Origin: JAZLJD01 sp045617725
Lineage (GTDB): Bacteria > Bacillota > Clostridia > Lachnospirales > Lachnospiraceae
Length of the DNA: 64,000 nt
NCBI GenBank assembly: GCA_045617725.1
Contig: JAZLJD010000047.1
Location: 1 to 64,000 of the forward strand
Direction: 5' to 3'
Part shown: piece after piece, positions 45,601-53,404 of the stretch
Position numbering within the stretch: position 1 is the stretch's first letter
How the letters are laid out: each line of letters starts with the position of its first letter
Made by a program: the position numbers and the translations under genes
Notes under the pieces: generated by a model
The model's input: the letters and a program-made list of their open reading frames with translations, nothing else
Told to the model about the DNA's origin: nothing
Databases searched by the model: none

Positions 45601-45676
45601 TAATGGCCACCGCTGCCAGATACTGCATCACACCTTGAATGCTATTGACAAGATCCGAAAAAGACAAATACTGCAT
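42662..45676 (-). CDS. Composite membrane protein: DUF4203-like membrane domain, zinc ribbon, coiled coil, second anchor and exported tail
   Basis: A 1004-residue protein of unknown function. Residues 15-180 form seven or eight short Gly/Ala-rich helices like the TMEM198/DUF4203 fold. Residues 205-375 are a soluble domain with ESYCPKASMAVKNI. A zinc ribbon has Cys 381, 383, 392 and 395. A charged, probably coiled-coil stretch (410-490) leads to a single helix (491-513), and about 490 residues follow that should lie outside. The ATG at 45674-45676 has GAGGAGGT 6 bases upstream. The gene is richer in A+T than its neighbours and sits alone between two operons, which suggests transfer or a separate origin. 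Confidence 0.85.
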   Translation of the reverse strand: MQYLSFSDLVNSIQGVMQYLAAVAIIPSLMICLWGYKLQKAMITISGVLTGGILGAVLGLLTRNLAVIIISAVAIAFVGGLLAFKVYLLGVFIHHFTLGALLGAAILIVVDAVEMLPIAFVIGIFTGVLSIVLNRVFIIILTAVSGGLVSGIALGLALFEGEPFVGIFIGMILAGTGLMVQGTTTGPNHKNKELATAGKQRKISKRAVISVTDDKFTPKGIRELLDVTCYESYCPKASMAVKNIQLYKDSYGNISCDVNLKYFGEEKLIAVKYKIVGYDIGGDPIGEFEVNLLDQNISSGDIISIKEFAIGNSLVRRAGIVILQTVNASFEVTKYEDKDSVQVPASTTIEAALGSELTSVLDLNNDEIYTYQSLEDGFWKCTCSTINKKDYCYQCGRSPEDSLRPDKAYERVALRIADKKAQVASCNKISKINDIRTSIEKILTILTLKNEHEDLQNECKSILDMLQTKESELVDIEVKHKAEHKAKTKKAVIISGIALIGLVLIAGVGVFVLSRKPSEARARRDATKYCRENFGEKCSVNVESITSEPGHLWYSADVEVINECDRIQSNLSIHYNKHDIQYKLSTVREVTTNYFPAHTDYTNDEFEAADMVDLVLGDESVRVYDASSYDGIDYENIVIDGQIAIVPLIYEQSFFDGSVVSMPNQTVPVRYTYQGNGKWSSYDDVSIEVMVVDEPEEITVDLVKRLIADEYIETYNGIRVGTEFLNLDTINIYYDDFRTRANLNGFAVWNDSHYSFICDYEFVMVFRQGQWRMESCDLYQNYDEKQILPNDELLADMLPSVITANCKNHGDVRDITILDKAIAYNGYVDVSVSYISSDSDNAKIVYMHTASLRFLDTFGEHNLSFSSLNSETCSVKVVEAIEKDVMAPYSVVCHGSTVPLNMNASDIASLNVKADTNNLVYITGYVGTVPLNLVGILSGEGNITISGTPSVNVYVEYTLIFKTNGNAAFTLTSNNLRFDGDSLTGTITAASNSLWLDDFSINFY

Positions 45677-45867
45677 TGAAGTACCTCCTCTGTGTATACC
45701 CATCAATATGTGAACATAATAATTCAAAAAAGAATCAAAACTACTAACAACACTCCACAAAACACAGACATATCCCATAGCATTGCGTTGCGATGCAGTG
45801 TAAGTCTAGATATACGGAATTGCAACATGTAAGGATTAATATGGTGTAGTTAACTTTACCTGATGTA

Positions 45868-46788
45868 CTAGTGCAACAGGTAGACCACATAGTGCTTTGT
45901 TTTTAGCCATACACGCTCGTCAAGATATTCGGACACCACGGAATTCTCGGAAACCGGACTGCGCAGAATCAGGAGCTCTGCGGTTGTGTTTCTTATGTGG
46001 GTCAGGGCCGCATCCGTAAGTTCCCGGCAGGGTATCTCATGCGGCGCGCCGTACAAATCGGTATAGGCTACTGTCGCATCCGCCGCCACATCCTGTGACA
46101 GGCAGTCGAGCCCAATCATATAACCGCACAGGGAAATCATGTAATCGGAATACCTGTGCTCTCCCTCGTACGGGTATTCCCTGTTCACAACGGAATTCCA
46201 CATGTCAGGGCCGTACAGCGGAAGAATCTGCCCGCTTTGGCGTCTTAATCGCGGCATCGTGTCCATGTCGGACAGAACCGTCTTTTGCTCTTCAAATTCC
46301 GCGGCAATCTGATTGCAGATATCGCGGATTTCTTTGTCTTTTTCAAAGTCCTCAAGGCTCATGAACGAGGCCTTCATATTGAAATTCGAGGAATAGGGGA
46401 GGATACTTCCGCACAAAATGATGACCAGGATGACGGCAATGGGATAACGGACGGCTCCCCTTTTTTGGGAGAATGCATACTCGCTTCCGGCCACAGCCGT
46501 CATGGCAATAAACGGCGTTACGGGAACGAGTCGTATGAACTGCGGAAGGCCGAAGGACCAGGAAATCTCCCTGCTGTAAAAAAGGACGGTAGCCGGGCAA
46601 AGGAAAATAAGTGTAATCATCGTGACCGCAAAATAGAACCTTCTGGCAGTTTCCAGGATGATATCGTCTTTGTCAAGAAGTGCAATGTAGAACATGGCAA
46701 AAAGGCACACGGCAAAGAGGCCGTAATACATGCCCGCACTGTTCACGCCTGCGAAATAGGAAGTAATACTGTGGAAAGCATCAACCAT
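45868..46788 (-). CDS. Membrane protein, C-terminal half of a DUF6077-like protein
   Basis: A 306-residue protein with four membrane helices in the first 150 residues and a soluble tail. CPATVLFYSREISWSFGLPQ then FIRLVPVTPF resembles the late helix and loop of DUF6077/GT-C-like membrane proteins, which are usually about 600 residues in one chain. Its start overlaps the preceding gene's stop by 8 bases in another frame, with a strong GGAGGTGG 6 bases before the ATG. It therefore looks like a deliberately coupled second subunit, not a decayed fragment. The function is unknown. Confidence 0.7.
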   Translation of the reverse strand: MVDAFHSITSYFAGVNSAGMYYGLFAVCLFAMFYIALLDKDDIILETARRFYFAVTMITLIFLCPATVLFYSREISWSFGLPQFIRLVPVTPFIAMTAVAGSEYAFSQKRGAVRYPIAVILVIILCGSILPYSSNFNMKASFMSLEDFEKDKEIRDICNQIAAEFEEQKTVLSDMDTMPRLRRQSGQILPLYGPDMWNSVVNREYPYEGEHRYSDYMISLCGYMIGLDCLSQDVAADATVAYTDLYGAPHEIPCRELTDAALTHIRNTTAELLILRSPVSENSVVSEYLDERVWLKTKHYVVYLLH

Positions 46789-47728
46789 GGCGCCACCTCC
46801 ACAAAAGCAGAATCACATACAAAAGGCCCGGAATCGTAGACAGTCCGATGCCCAGTGACACTCCGGCGGTCGCACAGGCAGCAATCACGGAAAGTGCCAA
46901 AAACAAAATCTCGCAGGCCGTGCTGCGTCTTCCGCCTGTTACGGCGATGTAAATCATGAACGGGAAAATCACGGCAAATGCAATGGTATCCCCCGCAAAA
47001 CCGCGATGAAGAAGCTGATACGGCATCAGGGAATCCGAAAAGCAGCCAAAGATATTTAAAAGGGACAAAAGGACGAGAAAATAGGATCGTTTCCGGTCAC
47101 TGTCAAAAAGTGCCCGGCTCAGAAGACCGTACACCGTATAGGACAAAAGCAGTACCAGCATCGGAACGATGCGGTACAAAAGAAAGCTTACATCCGCACC
47201 CGTAACATACGCAAGGCTTGCATAGAAAACAGGCAGTGCCGTAAGGGACGGCAGCGTGGACATGGGAAGCACGGGTTCAAGTCCCGTAACCGGATTCACT
47301 TCATTGACGGAATTTGTATAAAGAATGGTCTGAATTGTTTCAGCCGTCGTATCGTTCAAAACGTCCTTTTTGGCACAGAAGACAGCGACCAGCTGCACGA
47401 GAAGCAGGATGCCAAAAACAATGCTTCCGTCATTCATTCGCATGCGTTCCCGGCTCACATAGAACAGGCGGTCCCTGGCAAAAATCACCGTAAGAATACC
47501 GATTAAGCCCAAAAGAACCCAGCAGATTATGGAGACTCTTTCGAAATCCCACGAAAAAAAGCGCAACACAAGTGTCGCCACCTGCATAGCGCATAACATT
47601 ACGAAACTTCCTGAAATATAGCGCATCGCAATTCCGGCATCGCGGTCGCTGCGAAGGCTGAGCCCCAAAAGAAGCGGCATGGCCAGCAGAACCACGGTCG
47701 GTAACAAAACGGCCAGAAGAGTATTCAA
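46781..47728 (-). CDS. DUF6077-like polytopic membrane protein, N-terminal half
   Basis: A 315-residue protein with about 9 membrane helices. The loop KKDVLNDTTAETIQTILYTN has the Asp-containing first external segment seen in DUF6077 proteins and other GT-C-like transferases. The start codon is TTG (47726-47728) with AAAGGAG 7 bases upstream. It is followed by its probable other half. A strong promoter lies in the end of manC just upstream, so this pair can be made apart from the fucose genes. I infer a role in surface glycan transfer. Confidence 0.72.
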   Translation of the reverse strand: MNTLLAVLLPTVVLLAMPLLLGLSLRSDRDAGIAMRYISGSFVMLCAMQVATLVLRFFSWDFERVSIICWVLLGLIGILTVIFARDRLFYVSRERMRMNDGSIVFGILLLVQLVAVFCAKKDVLNDTTAETIQTILYTNSVNEVNPVTGLEPVLPMSTLPSLTALPVFYASLAYVTGADVSFLLYRIVPMLVLLLSYTVYGLLSRALFDSDRKRSYFLVLLSLLNIFGCFSDSLMPYQLLHRGFAGDTIAFAVIFPFMIYIAVTGGRRSTACEILFLALSVIAACATAGVSLGIGLSTIPGLLYVILLLWRWRHG

Positions 47729-47764
47729 ACGGGTTCTCCTTTAAGAAGCCAAAATTACCCTATT

Positions 47765-47793
47765 ATTATAATAATTTCAGTCTTCTGCGTCAA
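47765..47793 (-). promoter_or_regulatory. Promoter inside the end of manC for the DUF6077-like pair
   Basis: On the minus strand, TTGACG (47788-47793), 17 bases, TATAAT (47765-47770). This is the closest match to consensus in the window. The -35 lies in the last codons of manC. The predicted start is near 47758, about 30 bases before the TTG start. Confidence 0.65.
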
Positions 47794-48847
47794 CCTGCTC
47801 AAGATACTTGGATAAACCGGCCTTTTTGATGCTTTCCCAAAGGGTTCCGACCTCCTGGGCATGATCGCGGTCAAACACCAAAACCGCATCCTCTGTTTCC
47901 ACGACGCCGATGTGGGACAGGCCGATTGTCGCAATCAGGCGTCCCTGCGAATAGGTCATGGAATTTCGGGTTCCCATGTGAACATGGGGTCCCACCGAGA
48001 TATTGTTCTGTTCGTCTTTTTCATAGAGGCTGTCTAAGCTGTCCCAGGTTCCGATGTCATTCCAGGTAAACGTAGCCGGAATCACGCGGACATTGCCCGC
48101 ACGCTCCATGATGGCATAATCTACGCTGATCTTCGGGATGCTCTGATATACCTCGCTTAAAACTTCCTCATACGTGTCGGAATCCATCTGCGCCTCAAGC
48201 TGCATGAGAGATTCGTACACCGCCGGCATGAGTCGCCTGTACTGCTCTAAAATAACAGATGTCTTCCATACAAACATGCCGCTGTTCCAGAGATAACCGC
48301 CCTCTTTTAAGTACTTTTCGGCGGTCTCGCGAACCGGTTTCTCCACGAATTTGATCACCTCATCGCCCGAGTGCTTCATATAGCCGTACCCGGTTGCAGG
48401 GAACGTCGGCTCAATTCCGATCGTCACGATGCAGTTCTCGGAATCCGCCAGATCCATGGCACGACGAAGAACAGCTCTGAATTCCTCATCCTCACGGATA
48501 TAGTGGTCAGCGGGAAGAATACACATGATGGCATCGCCGTGTCTGTGCTTAAGAACCGTCGCAGCCAGGCCGATGCAGGCTGTCGTATTTCTCGCAAACG
48601 GTTCAATCAGCACATTGTCGGGCCGGATCCGGCCCTCCGTGGTTTGTCTCAATATATCTTCCTGCGATGCCCCCGTCACGGCCATAATCTGGTCCAGTGG
48701 GAACAGGTGGTTCAGTCTGTCTATGGTTTCATTAATGAGAAGCTCGTTGCCCGTCAGATTTAAGTACTGCTTCGGGCGGCCGATACGACTCAGGGGCCAA
48801 AAACGAGTTCCGCTTCCCCCGGCCATAATCACGGCGTATTCTCTCAT
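47777..48847 (-). CDS. manC: Mannose-1-phosphate guanylyltransferase
   Basis: A 356-residue nucleotidyltransferase. It has VIMAGGSGTRFWPLSR then PKQYL for GTP binding, LPADHYI near residue 108, and KFVEKPVRETAE with the family Glu-Lys-Pro. It makes GDP-mannose from mannose-1-phosphate and GTP. It lacks the phosphomannose isomerase domain of bifunctional ManC proteins. Its ATG shares one base with the fcl stop. It provides the substrate for Gmd. Confidence 0.95.
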   Translation of the reverse strand: MREYAVIMAGGSGTRFWPLSRIGRPKQYLNLTGNELLINETIDRLNHLFPLDQIMAVTGASQEDILRQTTEGRIRPDNVLIEPFARNTTACIGLAATVLKHRHGDAIMCILPADHYIREDEEFRAVLRRAMDLADSENCIVTIGIEPTFPATGYGYMKHSGDEVIKFVEKPVRETAEKYLKEGGYLWNSGMFVWKTSVILEQYRRLMPAVYESLMQLEAQMDSDTYEEVLSEVYQSIPKISVDYAIMERAGNVRVIPATFTWNDIGTWDSLDSLYEKDEQNNISVGPHVHMGTRNSMTYSQGRLIATIGLSHIGVVETEDAVLVFDRDHAQEVGTLWESIKKAGLSKYLEQVDAED

Positions 48848-49794
48848 TATCTGCGTGCCTCCTCACAGTGCTCAAGATACCAGTTGTAAGCCATTCTGAT
48901 ACCCTCATCCAGTTCAACCTTGTGCTCCCAGCCGAGCTGATGCAGTCTCGTTACATCGGTAAGCTTCCTCGGAGTGCCGTCCGGCATTGCGGAGTTCCAT
49001 ACAATCTTGCCTTCAAAGCCCACTGCTTCTTTGACCTTGTAAGCGAGTTCCTTAATGGTAAGTTCCTTACCGGTTCCGACATTCACATGCGTTTCGCCGT
49101 GGTAATTCTCAAGAAGGAATACGCAGGCATCCGCCATATCATCCACATAAAGGAATTCACGAAGCGGTGAACCGGTTCCCCAAAGTTCAACCTGTGTCTG
49201 ACCGGTTACCTTGGCTTCATGGAACTTACGAATCATAGCAGGAAGTACATGAGAGCCCTGCAGCTCATAATTGTCGTTCGGTCCGTAAAGGTTTGTGGGC
49301 ATACAGCTGATAAAGTTGTCGCCATACTGACGTTTGAAAAAGCGGCACATCATAAGGCCGGAAATTTTGGCAAGTGCATACGCCTCATTGGTGGGCTCCA
49401 AGGGGCCCGTAAGCAGGGATTCCTCAACAATCGGCTGCGGTGCCATCTTGGGATAAATGCAGGTGCTTCCCAAAAACAAAAGCTTCTTGACATGATACTC
49501 ATGTGCACATCCGATTACGTTGTTCTGGATGGCCAGATTCTGATAAATGAAGTCTGCCGGTGCCGTGTTATTGGCGTTGATTCCGCCCACCTTTGCGGCT
49601 GCAAGCACAACCACGTCGGGTTTTTCTTTTTCCCAGAATTCCTTAACGGCCGCCTGGTTGGTAAGGTCCAGCTCCTTGTGGGTTCTTAAGACCAGATTGG
49701 TGTATCCCTTGCTTTCAAGGTTTCTGACGATTGCACTTCCGACCAGTCCTCTGTGACCTGCTACGAATATTTTGTCAGTTTTTAAGATCTCCAT
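48847..49794 (-). CDS. fcl: GDP-L-fucose synthase
   Basis: A 315-residue SDR epimerase/reductase. It has VAGHRGLVGSAIVRNL, LAAAKVGGI, FLGSTCIYPK and YALAKISG with the Tyr-x3-Lys pair. It turns GDP-4-keto-6-deoxymannose into GDP-L-fucose with NADPH. It overlaps gmd by 13 bases. GDP-fucose could feed either polysaccharide operon or fucosylation of other surface molecules. Confidence 0.95.
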   Translation of the reverse strand: MEILKTDKIFVAGHRGLVGSAIVRNLESKGYTNLVLRTHKELDLTNQAAVKEFWEKEKPDVVVLAAAKVGGINANNTAPADFIYQNLAIQNNVIGCAHEYHVKKLLFLGSTCIYPKMAPQPIVEESLLTGPLEPTNEAYALAKISGLMMCRFFKRQYGDNFISCMPTNLYGPNDNYELQGSHVLPAMIRKFHEAKVTGQTQVELWGTGSPLREFLYVDDMADACVFLLENYHGETHVNVGTGKELTIKELAYKVKEAVGFEGKIVWNSAMPDGTPRKLTDVTRLHQLGWEHKVELDEGIRMAYNWYLEHCEEARR

Positions 49795-50840
49795 TTTTCA
49801 ATACCTTCTCCCGTAATTTCTTTCAAATCCGAATCAAGCATTCTGTGAACCAGCTCCGCAAAAGAGCATTTCCGCTTCCAGCCGAGCTTCGTTACGGCCT
49901 TCTCGGGGTTGCCCCACAGGAATTCCACCTCGGCGGGACGATAGAATTCCGGATTGACGCGAACGAGAAGCTTGCCCGTAGCGGCGTCATAGCCCTTCTC
50001 TTCGGCTCCGCTTCCTTCAAATCTGAGCTTGATACCAAGCTCACCGAAGGCTGCCTCCGTAAATTCACGAACGGTATGGGTCTCACCGGTTGCAAGAACG
50101 AAATCGTCCGGCTCATCCTGCTGGAGTATCATCCACATTCCTTCCACATAGTCGCCTGCGAAGCCCCAGTCACGTACGGAATCCATGTTACCGAGTTCCA
50201 GAACGTCCTGCTTGCCTGCCATAATGGAAGCCACTGCAAGCGTAATCTTTCTGGTAACGAAATTCTCACCGCGGCGAGGGGATTCATGGTTAAACAAAAT
50301 GCCGTTGCAGGCAAACATTCCATAGGACTCGCGGTAGTTCACCGTAATCCAGTAGGAGTAAAGCTTGGCTACGCCGTAAGGGCTCTTGGGATAAAAAGGA
50401 GTCTTCTCGGACTGCGGTGCTGTTTCCTTAAGGCCGCCGAACAGTTCCGAGGTGGATGCCTGATAGAATTTTATTTTCTTGCCCGTGAGGCGAATCGCCT
50501 CCAAAAGTTTCAATGTGCCTACGCCGGTTGCTTCCGCCGTATACTCGGGTACCTCGAAGGATACGCCGACATGGGACTGTGCCGCGAGATTGTATACCTC
50601 GTCCGGCATAATCTCCTGCATGAGGCGAATCATTCCGGAAGCATCACTCAGATCCCCGTAGTGCAGCTTGAATCTGGTTTTGTATTCGGGATTATTTAAG
50701 ATATGGTCGATTCTGGCCGTATTGGAAATGCTGTGCCGGCGAATAAGGCCGTGCACCTCATAGCCCTTCTCGAGCAAAAAATCTGCCAGGTAAGAACCAT
50801 CCTGGCCTGTAACACCTGTTATTAAAGCTACTTTAAGCAT
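49782..50840 (-). CDS. gmd: GDP-mannose 4,6-dehydratase
   Basis: A 352-residue SDR dehydratase. It has ITGVTGQDGSYLADFLLEKG, HGLIRRHS, YNLAAQSHVGVSF, YQASTSELFG and SPYGVAKLYSYW. It performs the first committed step of GDP-L-fucose synthesis. It is the first gene of this operon, with AGGAAGGAAG before the ATG and a well-formed promoter at 50874-50902. Confidence 0.95.
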   Translation of the reverse strand: MLKVALITGVTGQDGSYLADFLLEKGYEVHGLIRRHSISNTARIDHILNNPEYKTRFKLHYGDLSDASGMIRLMQEIMPDEVYNLAAQSHVGVSFEVPEYTAEATGVGTLKLLEAIRLTGKKIKFYQASTSELFGGLKETAPQSEKTPFYPKSPYGVAKLYSYWITVNYRESYGMFACNGILFNHESPRRGENFVTRKITLAVASIMAGKQDVLELGNMDSVRDWGFAGDYVEGMWMILQQDEPDDFVLATGETHTVREFTEAAFGELGIKLRFEGSGAEEKGYDAATGKLLVRVNPEFYRPAEVEFLWGNPEKAVTKLGWKRKCSFAELVHRMLDSDLKEITGEGIEKWRS

Positions 50841-50873
50841 AATTTTCTTCCTTCCTAATTCTGATTCAAATGA

Positions 50874-50902
50874 AGTATAGCGAATAACACTCCTTTTCTC
50901 AA
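50874..50902 (-). promoter_or_regulatory. Promoter of gmd-fcl-manC
   Basis: On the minus strand, TTGAGA (50897-50902), 17 bases, TATACT (50874-50879), five of six matches each. The -35 box directly abuts the -35 of the opposite promoter at 50903-50908. Confidence 0.65.
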
Positions 50903-50931
50903 TTGAATATCTTGCGGCGAAATGGTAAAAT
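50903..50931 (+). promoter_or_regulatory. Promoter of the AraC-type regulator
   Basis: TTGAAT (50903-50908), 17 bases, TAAAAT (50926-50931), with TG one base before the -10. It lies 37 bases before the regulator's start codon. The CAATTG palindrome at the junction is shared by both -35 boxes. Confidence 0.62.
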
Positions 50932-50967
50932 CTTGCTATCGAAGTTTTCTACTATTTGGAGGTTTCT

Positions 50968-51816
50968 ATGCCGGACAAATCAAGACTGATTGGCCCGCCG
51001 CCTTCCCCTGTTGCCAAAGAGCATTACCTCTACGTGCAGGAAGTCGGATCGCTTGAAAGCACCGGGCAGCATACCAGTACCCGTAAGAATCTGAACTCTT
51101 TTCTTTTTGTCATCGTAACGAAGGGAAGCGGAATTTTCCGCATTGATGGAGAGTCACTCCCGGTTACGCAGGGCAACTGCATCTGGATTGACTGCAGGAA
51201 GCCCTATTCCCACACCAGTGACGATAGGGACCGCTGGTCCCTCTCCTGGGTGCATTTTTCCGGGAAGCAGGCGGAAAGCCTCTACCGCTCCTTCCTTGAG
51301 ATGGGAAAGGGGCCCTGTTTCCGTCCCGACAATATACAGGTATTCACGGAATGCATTCGGGATATCTACGCAGAACTTCAGGAAAGTAGTGCTCTTTGCG
51401 AGCTCAATTGTAATTATTTGCTCACGAAACTCGCATACCTTGTCTGCGACTGTGTCAGCCGTGAAGCCACCGTATTGCCCTCAAGCACCGACCGGCTTTG
51501 GGCAGTTCGCGACTATCTTGAGGAGCATCTTAATGAGGACCTTTCCCTTAAGGAAATCGCGGAAGAATTCCACTTCAGTCAGTTCCATCTGGTTCGTAAA
51601 TATCGCGAGCGGTTCGGCATCACCATCATTGCCGATTTGAACAACAAGCGCATCACCAAGGCCAAGGAGCTGCTTAGAACCACAGACCTTAGTATCGAAA
51701 CAATCGCTCTTACCTGCGGTTTCAAGGAAGCCGGTTACTTCATTAAGGTATTCAAAAAGACCGAAGACACCACGCCGCTCGCTTTTCGCAAGAGTTGGAG
51801 TACAAAGACCCGCTGA
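50968..51816 (+). CDS. AraC family transcriptional regulator with cupin-type sensor domain
   Basis: About 282 residues. The N-terminal half is an AraC-type cupin (FLFVIVTKGSGIFRIDGE, then WIDCRKPYSH, SWVHFSG). The C-terminal half has two helix-turn-helix units: LSLKEIAEEFHFSQFHLVRKY and LSIETIALTCGFKEAGYFIK, ending in the usual TPLAFRKSW. The start is the ATG at 50968 with GGAGG 5 bases upstream. It is divergent from the GDP-fucose operon and probably controls it, perhaps in response to a sugar; this is inferred from position. Confidence 0.92.
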   Translation: MPDKSRLIGPPPSPVAKEHYLYVQEVGSLESTGQHTSTRKNLNSFLFVIVTKGSGIFRIDGESLPVTQGNCIWIDCRKPYSHTSDDRDRWSLSWVHFSGKQAESLYRSFLEMGKGPCFRPDNIQVFTECIRDIYAELQESSALCELNCNYLLTKLAYLVCDCVSREATVLPSSTDRLWAVRDYLEEHLNEDLSLKEIAEEFHFSQFHLVRKYRERFGITIIADLNNKRITKAKELLRTTDLSIETIALTCGFKEAGYFIKVFKKTEDTTPLAFRKSWSTKTR

Positions 51817-51841
51817 CCACACAAGTTGCCTTTTTCCCATC

Positions 51842-51868
51842 AAAAAAGCCCGCCACACGGCAGGCTTT
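51842..51868. terminator. Bidirectional terminator between regulator and DUF212 gene
   Basis: Ten-base stem with one mismatch (51845-51854 with 51859-51868), loop ACAC. On the minus strand it ends in six T and should stop the galE-DUF212 transcript; on the plus strand the T run is shorter. Confidence 0.8.
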
Positions 51869-51894
51869 CATTTCCAATCGTTTCATTCCATTCT

Positions 51895-52359
51895 TTAAAA
51901 CAAGGTGCAAAATCCAATCGCTACGGCGATGCCCACGATACACCCGCAGATTACCTGCATGGGAGAATGACCGATCAGCTCCTTCAGGCGTTCCTGATGG
52001 AACACGATTTTTTTGTCCTCCTGGGTAAAAAGCTGCATCATCTCATTGATGATGACGGCCTGATTGCCCGTTTCGCGACGTACTCCCATGGCATCATGCA
52101 TAACAATAATGGCAATAATCAGGGCAAGGGCAAATTCCGTGCTTCCCACCCCGTAAGTAATGCCGGTGCTGACTGCCATAGCCGTAACCGTGGCGGAATG
52201 GCAGCTGGGCATTCCGCCGTCTCCAAACAGACGTTCCAGACGGAATTCCCGATTGTTGCAGGCGTAAATTAATGTCTTTAACACCTGTGCAACCAGCCAA
52301 CTGCTTAAGGAACAGATCAGAATTCTGTTTCCAAAGAAGTCTATTAAAAACTGTTTCAT
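51895..52359 (-). CDS. Divergent PAP2 family membrane protein (DUF212, YuiD-like)
   Basis: A 154-residue membrane protein. GDGGMPSCHSATVTAMA near residue 46 is the divergent phosphatase motif of the DUF212/PAP2-like family, followed by HDAMGVRRETGNQA and GHSPMQVICGC. About four membrane helices. PAP2 relatives dephosphorylate lipids such as undecaprenyl diphosphate, but the activity of this branch is not established. It lies 14 bases after galE and before a terminator. Confidence 0.9.
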   Translation of the reverse strand: MKQFLIDFFGNRILICSLSSWLVAQVLKTLIYACNNREFRLERLFGDGGMPSCHSATVTAMAVSTGITYGVGSTEFALALIIAIIVMHDAMGVRRETGNQAVIINEMMQLFTQEDKKIVFHQERLKELIGHSPMQVICGCIVGIAVAIGFCTLF

Positions 52360-52373
52360 GTATTTACTCCTTA

Positions 52374-53390
52374 CTACTCCTCATATCCGTTCGGATTGTG
52401 AGACTGCCAGTTCCAGGAATCACGGCACATCTCATAAATCCCGCGTTCTGCAACGAAGCCGAGTTCCTTCGAAGCGAGCGACGCATCCGCATAACAGGTT
52501 GCTATATCGCCGGGGCGCCTTGGTGCAATCTTATAAGGGATGGCAACGCCGGTCGCCTTCTCAAAATTATTCACGATATCAAGAACACTGTATCCCTTGC
52601 CGGTTCCCAGATTATAAATCTTAAGTCCCGGATTCTCCTTAATCTTCTCAATCGCCTTGACATGGCCGACAGCCAGATCCACAACGTGAATATAGTCGCG
52701 TACTCCGGTACCGTCCGGCGTATCGTAGTCATTGCCGAACACGGAAAGCATTTCTCTTTTGCCTACAGCCACCTGCGTAATATACGGCATAAGGTTATTG
52801 GGGATTCCGTTCGGATTCTCCCCGATTAAGCCACTCTCATGCGCACCGATTGGGTTGAAATAACGAAGCAGGATTATGTTCCAGGAAGGATCTGCCTTCT
52901 GCATATCCATCATAATGTCTTCCAGCATGGACTTCGTCTTGCCGTACGGATTGGTGCACTGTCCCTTGGGGCATTCTTCCGTAATGGGCACGAACGCAGG
53001 GTCGCCGTAAACCGTTGCCGAAGACGAGAATACAATACTCTTGCAGCCGTTCTTACGCATCACATCAAGGAGCGTCAGAGTACCCGTAATGTTATTGTCG
53101 TAGTATTCCCACGGCCGGGCCACCGACTCGCCCACTGCCTTCAGTCCGGCAAAATGAATGCATGCATCAAACCGGTTCTGCGAAAAAACAGCCTCCAGTG
53201 CCGCACGATCCCGTATGTCGGCCTCATAGAATTCCGGCTTCTGTCCCGTGATGCTCTCAATACGCTTTAAGACACCGCGGCAGGAATTGCACAAATTGTC
53301 CAAAATTGCGACCTCATAGCCGCTGTTTAACAGTTCAACGACTGTATGACTTCCAATATAACCGGTTCCACCCGTCACTAAAATCTTCAC
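52374..53390 (-). CDS. galE: UDP-glucose 4-epimerase
   Basis: A 338-residue SDR epimerase of standard length. It has VTGGTGYIGSHTVVELLNSG, FAGLKAVGESV, SSSATVYGDPA and NPYGKTKSML (catalytic Tyr-x3-Lys). It interconverts UDP-glucose and UDP-galactose. It supplies UDP-galactose for glycans or channels galactose from polysaccharide breakdown. It is 14 bases from both neighbours, so it is part of a short operon with the membrane protein, aroF and the glucanase. Confidence 0.95.
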   Translation of the reverse strand: MKILVTGGTGYIGSHTVVELLNSGYEVAILDNLCNSCRGVLKRIESITGQKPEFYEADIRDRAALEAVFSQNRFDACIHFAGLKAVGESVARPWEYYDNNITGTLTLLDVMRKNGCKSIVFSSSATVYGDPAFVPITEECPKGQCTNPYGKTKSMLEDIMMDMQKADPSWNIILLRYFNPIGAHESGLIGENPNGIPNNLMPYITQVAVGKREMLSVFGNDYDTPDGTGVRDYIHVVDLAVGHVKAIEKIKENPGLKIYNLGTGKGYSVLDIVNNFEKATGVAIPYKIAPRRPGDIATCYADASLASKELGFVAERGIYEMCRDSWNWQSHNPNGYEE

Positions 53391-53404
53391 TTAAGTACCC
53401 ATCC

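Noticed and set aside
46781..46788. Sequencing-error frameshift between the two DUF6077-like halves
   Set aside because: Not excluded, but a strong Shine-Dalgarno site before the second ATG favours two real genes; kept as a finding instead of a pseudogene call.
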